Shown here: piece by piece, positions 60,043 to 64,000 of the stretch | Position numbering within the stretch: position 1 is the stretch's first letter | How the letters are laid out: each line of letters starts with the position of its first letter | Assembly: GCF_024494685.1 (NCBI RefSeq) | Contig: NZ_JANHDM010000010.1 | Location: forward strand, 62,001 to 126,000 | Reading direction: 5' to 3' | DNA from: Halorubrum rubrum | GTDB lineage: Archaea > Halobacteriota > Halobacteria > Halobacteriales > Haloferacaceae | Length of the DNA stretch: 64,000 nucleotides | Made by a program: the position numbers and the translations under genes | Notes under the pieces: model-generated | Databases searched by the model: none | What the model was told of the DNA's origin: nothing | Seen by the model: the letters and a program-made list of their open reading frames with translations, nothing else

Positions 60043-61323
60043 ATGAACGCGATCAAGGACAGCGTCCACGGCCACGTCCGGCTGGACCCGGTCGCGACCG
60101 AGCTGATCGACACGCCGGCGTTCCAGCGGCTGCGCCACATCAAACAGCTGTCCACGGTGCGGCTCGTCTACCCCTCCGCGAACCACACCCGCTTCGAGCA
60201 CAGCCTCGGCGTCTACCACCTCGCCCGACGGGCGCTCGACGGACTCGATCTGGACCCCGACACCGCCGCGCACGTCCGGGCGGCCGCGCTGCTCCACGAC
60301 GCCGGACACGGCCCGTACGGCCACCAGACCGAGGGGATCATCCGGCGGCGGACGGGCCGCGACCACGACGACGTCGAGTGGCTCCTGACCGACCCCGACC
60401 GGGAGGTCACCCGCGTCCTCGAGCGCAACGGCCTCGACCCGAAGCGGGTGGCGGGGCTGATCGCGGGCGAGGGCGGCGTGGGCGCGCTCGTCTCGGGGGA
60501 GCTGGACGTCGACCGCATGGACTACCTCGTGCGCGACGCCCACCACACGGGCGTCCCCTACGGCACCGTCGACACCGGGCGGCTGGTGAACGAACTCCGG
60601 CTCGTCGGGGACGGGAGCGGACGGGACGGCGGAGGAAACGGACGGGACGGCGGAGGAAACGGACGGGACGGCGGAGGAAACGGACCGGACGGCGGGGGGA
60701 GCGACACCGACCCCGCGAGCGCCGACCTCGTGCTCGCCGAGGGGAACGTCGCCACCGCCGAGAGCCTGCTTTTAGCCCGCTCTCTGATGAACGCCGTCGT
60801 CTACCGCCACCACGTCTCCCGCGTCGCCGGCGCGATGCTCGAGCGGGCCTGCGAGCGCTATCTGGACCGGACGGGGACGGGCGTCGAGACCTTCCGGCGG
60901 ATGGCCGACCACGACCTGCTCGTCGCCCTCCGCGAGCACGTTCCGGACCTCGGCCGGCGGATCGAGCGGCGCGACCTGTACAAGCGGGCGGTTTGGGCCG
61001 GGCTCGGCGAGGTTCCGGCGGGCACCGTCGACGCCGATCACGGGGCGGCGCTCGCGGCCGAACGCGAGATCGCCGAGCGGGCCGGCGTTGCCCCCGAAAG
61101 CGTCGTGGTCGACGTCCCGTCGCGACCGGGGCTCAAGGAGTCCGGCTCCGCCGTCGTCGTCGACGGGATCACCCAGCGGCTGTCGGACGCCTCGGAGCTC
61201 GTCGCCGGGATCCGGGCGGCCGAACGCAGCCGCTGGCGGCTCGGCGTGTACTGTCCCGCCGGGCACGTCGACGCGGTCCGCGAGGCCGCCCGCGACGTGT
61301 TGGGTCTCCGGATCCCCAGGTGA
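60043..61323 (+). CDS. HD-domain phosphohydrolase, SAMHD1/dGTPase-like, paralogue 1
   Basis: A 426-residue HD protein. Metal ligands: His in YPSANHTRFEHSLGVYHLA (H47 region), HD in LLHDAGHGPYGHQ near 89-95 and Asp in SGELDVDRMDYLVRD near 154. The substrate-pocket motif HHTGVPYGTVDT follows. This arrangement is that of SAMHD1-type dNTP triphosphohydrolases, though archaeal members may act on other nucleotides. A tandem insert of GRDGGGN repeats sits near 193-220. A paralogue lies 0.5 kb downstream, beyond a divergent usp gene. Confidence 0.88.
   Translation: MNAIKDSVHGHVRLDPVATELIDTPAFQRLRHIKQLSTVRLVYPSANHTRFEHSLGVYHLARRALDGLDLDPDTAAHVRAAALLHDAGHGPYGHQTEGIIRRRTGRDHDDVEWLLTDPDREVTRVLERNGLDPKRVAGLIAGEGGVGALVSGELDVDRMDYLVRDAHHTGVPYGTVDTGRLVNELRLVGDGSGRDGGGNGRDGGGNGRDGGGNGPDGGGSDTDPASADLVLAEGNVATAESLLLARSLMNAVVYRHHVSRVAGAMLERACERYLDRTGTGVETFRRMADHDLLVALREHVPDLGRRIERRDLYKRAVWAGLGEVPAGTVDADHGAALAAEREIAERAGVAPESVVVDVPSRPGLKESGSAVVVDGITQRLSDASELVAGIRAAERSRWRLGVYCPAGHVDAVREAARDVLGLRIPR
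60619..60702. repeat. Four tandem 21-bp units in the first HD gene
   Basis: Units starting at 60619, 60640, 60661 and 60682 share GGACGGGACGGCGGAGGAA; the first three are identical and the fourth is degenerate. They encode GRDGGGN repeats in a surface loop absent from the second HD paralogue. The frame is kept. Confidence 0.8.
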
Positions 61324-61353
61324 CCGGAGATCGACCGGTTCCGCTCGCGACGC

Positions 61354-61755
61354 TCACTCGGGCGTCGGCTTCGGGACCGCGAACACGGGGAGGTCACTCG
61401 AGAGTATCACGTCTTGAGTGACGCTTCCGAAGACGGCCTTCCCGCTCGGCCGGCGCTTCCGGCCGGAGACGCAGATCGCGTCGGCGTCGACGTCGGCGGC
61501 GGCGTCGACGATCTCGGGGCCGGGATCCCCGCTCGCCTCGTGGTGGGCGACGGCGACGCCCGCCGCCTCGAGCGCCTCGCGGGCGCGCCTGACCGCCGCG
61601 AGCTGGTTGACCGACGCACCCTCGGGGTTGTCGGTGAACACGTGACAGAGGTGTGCGGTCAGCCCCGCTTCCGCGCCGGGGAGGTCCGCGACCGCGCGCG
61701 CCTGGGCGGTCGCTCGCGCCTCGTCGTCGTCGATGGCGATGAGCACGTCGTACAT
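61354..61755 (-). CDS. Universal stress protein (UspA family)
   Basis: A 133-residue UspA fold. MYDVLIAIDDDEARATAQARA is the N-terminal strand and helix; the nucleotide loop is GRKRRPSGKAVFGSVTQDVIL near 101-121, matching the G-2x-G-9x-G(S/T) pattern. Read from ATG 61755, with TATA-like GTTTATTATC on the minus strand 22-31 bp before it. It is divergent from the second HD gene. Likely ATP-binding. Confidence 0.92.
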   Translation of the reverse strand: MYDVLIAIDDDEARATAQARAVADLPGAEAGLTAHLCHVFTDNPEGASVNQLAAVRRAREALEAAGVAVAHHEASGDPGPEIVDAAADVDADAICVSGRKRRPSGKAVFGSVTQDVILSSDLPVFAVPKPTPE

Positions 61756-61776
61756 ATCGAACGGTCGATCGGGTGG

Positions 61777-61786
61777 GATAATAAAC
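61777..61786 (-). promoter_or_regulatory. TATA box of the usp gene
   Basis: GTTTATTATC on the minus strand, 22-31 bp before the usp ATG. Together with the divergent TATA at 61841-61850 it defines a compact two-way promoter region of about 115 bp. Confidence 0.55.
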
Positions 61787-61840
61787 GGTGGCACCCTCGG
61801 GACGAGACGCGCCACCGGACGGGCGCATCCGGACGCCCGC

Positions 61841-61850
61841 GTTTTTAACC
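61841..61850 (+). promoter_or_regulatory. TATA box of the second HD gene
   Basis: GTTTTTAACC lies 21-30 bp before ATG 61871. The spacing suggests a leaderless transcript. Confidence 0.5.
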
Positions 61851-61870
61851 GATCCCGACGAAGGGTCCGC

Positions 61871-63148
61871 ATGACCACGGTCAAGGACACCGTCCACGAC
61901 CACATCGAGATCGACGGCGTCGCCGCCGCCCTCCTCGACACGCCCGCCGTCCAGCGGCTGCGTCACGTCAAACAGCTCGGCACCGTCCAACTCGTCTACC
62001 CCTCCGCGAACCACACCCGCTTCGAGCACAGCCTCGGCGTCTACCACCTCGCCCGACAGGCGCTCGACGGCCTCGGGATCGAGGGGCGGCAGGCCGACCG
62101 GATCGAGGCGGCCGCGATGCTCCACGACGTCGGCCACGGCCCGTTCAGCCACAACCTCGAGTCGCTCACCCACCGCCGGACCGGGAAGTACCACGACGAC
62201 GTCGCGGAGCTGCTCGAGGGCGGCGAGGTGGGGGAGGTCCTCCGCGAGCACGACCTCGACCCCGCTCGGGTGGCCGGCGTCGTCGCCGGCGAGGGCAAGT
62301 ACGCCGGGCTCGTCTCGGGGGAGCTGGACGTCGACCGCATGGACTACCTCGTGCGCGACGCCTACCACACGGGCGTCCCCTACGGCACCATCGACACCGA
62401 GCGGTTCGTCCGGGAGCTCACCTTCGTCGAGGGGATCGGCGGCGACGCCGAGCGCGCGAGCGACGCCGACCGCGCCGACGGCGCGGGCTCGCCCGCGCTC
62501 GTCCTCGACGAGGGGAACGTCCAGACGGCGGAGAGCCTGCTTCTCGCGCGGGCGCTGATGAACCCGGTCGTGTACACCCACCACGTCGCGCGGATCTCGA
62601 AGGCGACGTTGCGCCGGGCGGCCGCGGGGCTGCTCGACGCGACGGCGACGACCGCGGCCGAGCTCCGTCGGATGGACGACCACGACTTCCTGGCGGCGAT
62701 CCGCGGCTGTTCGGCGACCGCGGAGCTCTCGCGGCGGTACGACGAGCGCGACCTCTACAAGCGGGCGGTGTGGGCGGAGCACGGCGACGTCCCCGAGCGC
62801 GTCCACGACGCCGACCACGCGACGGAGCTGGCCCTCGAACGGGAGATCGCCGAGGAGGCCGACGTCGCCCGCGAGGACGTGATACTCGACGTTCCCCCGG
62901 AGCCGTCGATGCGCGAGTCGACCGCACGCGTGACGGTCAACGGGGAGGTGCGGCGGCTGGAACGGCAGTCGCCGCTCGTCTCCGCGTTGCGGGTCGCCCA
63001 GCGGAACCAGTGGCGGCTCGGCGTCTACGCGCCCGACTCGGCGACCGATCGGGTCGGACGGGCGGCCGCCGAGGTGCTCGGGCTCGACCCCGACGCGCTC
63101 GTGATCGAGGTGCGGAAGGCTATCTCGACGACGCTCGACGAGTTCTGA
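61871..63148 (+). CDS. HD-domain phosphohydrolase, SAMHD1/dGTPase-like, paralogue 2
   Basis: A 425-residue paralogue of the gene at 60043-61323. The same motifs are present: YPSANHTRFEHSLGVYHLA, MLHDVGHGPFSHN, SGELDVDRMDYLVRD and YHTGVPYGTIDTE. The C-terminal regions align along their length (NQWRLGVYAPD here, SRWRLGVYCPA in paralogue 1). The GRDGGGN insert is missing; a shorter acidic segment (ERASDADRADGAGS) replaces it. Blocks of the two genes are almost identical in DNA. Start ATG 61871; upstream in-frame codons overlap the usp gene. Confidence 0.9.
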   Translation: MTTVKDTVHDHIEIDGVAAALLDTPAVQRLRHVKQLGTVQLVYPSANHTRFEHSLGVYHLARQALDGLGIEGRQADRIEAAAMLHDVGHGPFSHNLESLTHRRTGKYHDDVAELLEGGEVGEVLREHDLDPARVAGVVAGEGKYAGLVSGELDVDRMDYLVRDAYHTGVPYGTIDTERFVRELTFVEGIGGDAERASDADRADGAGSPALVLDEGNVQTAESLLLARALMNPVVYTHHVARISKATLRRAAAGLLDATATTAAELRRMDDHDFLAAIRGCSATAELSRRYDERDLYKRAVWAEHGDVPERVHDADHATELALEREIAEEADVAREDVILDVPPEPSMRESTARVTVNGEVRRLERQSPLVSALRVAQRNQWRLGVYAPDSATDRVGRAAAEVLGLDPDALVIEVRKAISTTLDEF

Positions 63149-63202
63149 AGCGGCGTCGCGGCGGGACGGGTCGCCCCGCCGACCGCCGATCCGTCTCGGC
63201 AC

Positions 63203-63209
63203 GTTTTAT
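63203..63209 (+). promoter_or_regulatory. TATA box of the terminal amidohydrolase gene
   Basis: GTTTTAT lies 24-30 bp before the ATG at 63233, in an otherwise GC-rich gap after the second HD gene. Confidence 0.5.
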
Positions 63210-63232
63210 GTCCGTGACGGAGACGCCGGCGT

Positions 63233-64000
63233 ATGGAGATCGAAGGGACCGTCCTCCGCGGCCCCGACTTCGAGCCCGTCGAGGGGCGCGTCGTCGTCGA
63301 GGGAGCGGAGATCGTCGACGTCGAGGAGCGGACGACCGAGAGCGACGCCGTGATCCTCCCGGCGTTCGTGAACGCGCACACCCACATCGGCGATTCCATC
63401 GCCAAGGAGGCCGGTGCGGGGCTCTCGCTCGACGAGCTCGTCGCCCCGCCGAACGGACTGAAACACCGCCTGCTGCGGTCCGCGAGCCACGAGGAGAAGG
63501 TGGCGGCGATGGCGCGGACGCTCCGGTACATGGAGTCGACGGGCACCGGAACCTTCCTCGAGTTCCGCGAGGGCGGCGTCGACGGGGTCCGCGCGCTTCG
63601 GGACGCGCTCGCCGGCGACGGCGTCGAGTTCGCGGAGCGGGACCTCGAGGCGGTGGTCCTCGGTCGCGACGACTCCGAGGTGCTCTCGGTCGCCGACGGC
63701 TACGGGGCGTCCGGCGCGCGCGACGACGACTTCGACTCGGTGCGGACCGCGACCCGCGAGGCGGGCAAGCTGTTCGGGATCCACGCGGGCGAGCGCGACG
63801 CCGACGACGTCAACGCCGCGATGGACCTCGACCCGGACTTCCTCGTCCACATGGTCCACGCCGAACCGATCCACCTCGACCGGCTCGTCGACCGGGGGAC
63901 GCCCGTCGTCGTCTGCCCGCGGTCGAACCTCGTGACGAACGTCGGCGTGCCGCCGATCCGCGAACTCGCGGAGCGGACGACCGTCGCGCTCGGCACCGAC
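63233..64000 (+). CDS. Amidohydrolase-family protein, 3' truncated by window edge
   Basis: From ATG 63233 the frame stays open to the end of the window (256 codons). Amidohydrolase hallmarks are LPAFVNAHTHIGDSIAKE (metal-binding HxH near 47-49), GTGTFLEFREGGVDGV near 103-118, KLFGIHAGERDADD near 180 and LVHMVHAEPIH near 205; VVCPRSNLVTN near 223 and a terminal LGTD (the last metal-ligand Asp) follow. This is the chlorohydrolase/cytosine-deaminase-like branch. Substrate cannot be decided from this part. Confidence 0.88.
   Translation, partial: MEIEGTVLRGPDFEPVEGRVVVEGAEIVDVEERTTESDAVILPAFVNAHTHIGDSIAKEAGAGLSLDELVAPPNGLKHRLLRSASHEEKVAAMARTLRYMESTGTGTFLEFREGGVDGVRALRDALAGDGVEFAERDLEAVVLGRDDSEVLSVADGYGASGARDDDFDSVRTATREAGKLFGIHAGERDADDVNAAMDLDPDFLVHMVHAEPIHLDRLVDRGTPVVVCPRSNLVTNVGVPPIRELAERTTVALGTD

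Noticed and set aside
1-64000. tRNA or rRNA genes
   Set aside because: I scanned for T-loop (GGTTCRANTCC) and rRNA signatures on both strands and found no convincing cloverleaf. A dedicated tRNA search would be decisive.

Overview
The window is chromosomal DNA from a halophilic archaeon, most likely Halorubrum or a close relative. The DNA is very GC-rich, the proteins are strongly acidic, and there are archaeal markers: TFB, L40e, Sec61-beta, MBF1, an archaeal-type RNase HI and NreA. Many starts are leaderless, with a TATA box about 22-33 bp upstream. The order tfb - rnhA - 'rnhA operon protein' - PadR regulator - ppa matches, from memory, the tfbG-rnhA-rosR-ipp region of Halobacterium. I see no rRNA, tRNA, CRISPR array, transposase or prophage.

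Layout. 1-7.7 kb: 3' part of an M24 peptidase, small conserved proteins, NreA, a TFB without zinc-ribbon cysteines, RNase HI and its overlapping partner, a RosR-like regulator and pyrophosphatase. 7.8-11.4 kb: an accessory patch with a FilR1-type regulator, an AT-rich control region, a 43-residue hydrophobic peptide and a 716-residue CHAT (caspase-like) protein. 11.5-18.6 kb: aspartoacylase-like enzyme/threonine synthase, PanE-like reductase, CBS protein/GlyRS and a dolichol-kinase-like membrane protein. 18.6-25.5 kb: M20 amidohydrolase, Kef-type antiporter with its regulatory subunit, a minimal RNase R and a GAF histidine kinase. 25.6-31 kb: a Tat lipoprotein resembling a glycosidase, GlmS and a GlmU-like enzyme. 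31-42 kb: FolC-FolP fusion, DHH phosphoesterase, TrxB, IlvA, GGCT-like protein, histidine kinase, MATE exporter, L40e, thioredoxin and Sec61-beta. 42-46.5 kb: SCO1/TlpA/CcdA cassette, PdxT-HisE and HisH. 46.5-54.6 kb: phosphonate-type ABC transporter, family-4 UDG, glycerate kinase, a membrane-anchored sulfite-oxidase-like protein, DUF99 and DUF5786. 54.7-64 kb: MBL hydrolase, SpoIIM-like membrane protein, two Hsp20s, TVP38/DedA protein, MBF1, two HD-domain paralogues flanking a UspA protein, and the 5' part of an amidohydrolase.

Two things stand out. First, the CHAT protein, tiny peptide and regulator, with an imperfect palindromic operator candidate, look like a small uncharacterised protease/effector module. 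Second, a structured non-coding repeat occurs at least four times (near 3.5, 24, 45.5 and 58.3 kb). Two copies differ at only one of 351 positions by eye. The more diverged copies keep a hairpin at the same place with compensating base changes, which suggests a functional or mobile structured element.

All family assignments come from reading motifs. No database search was run.
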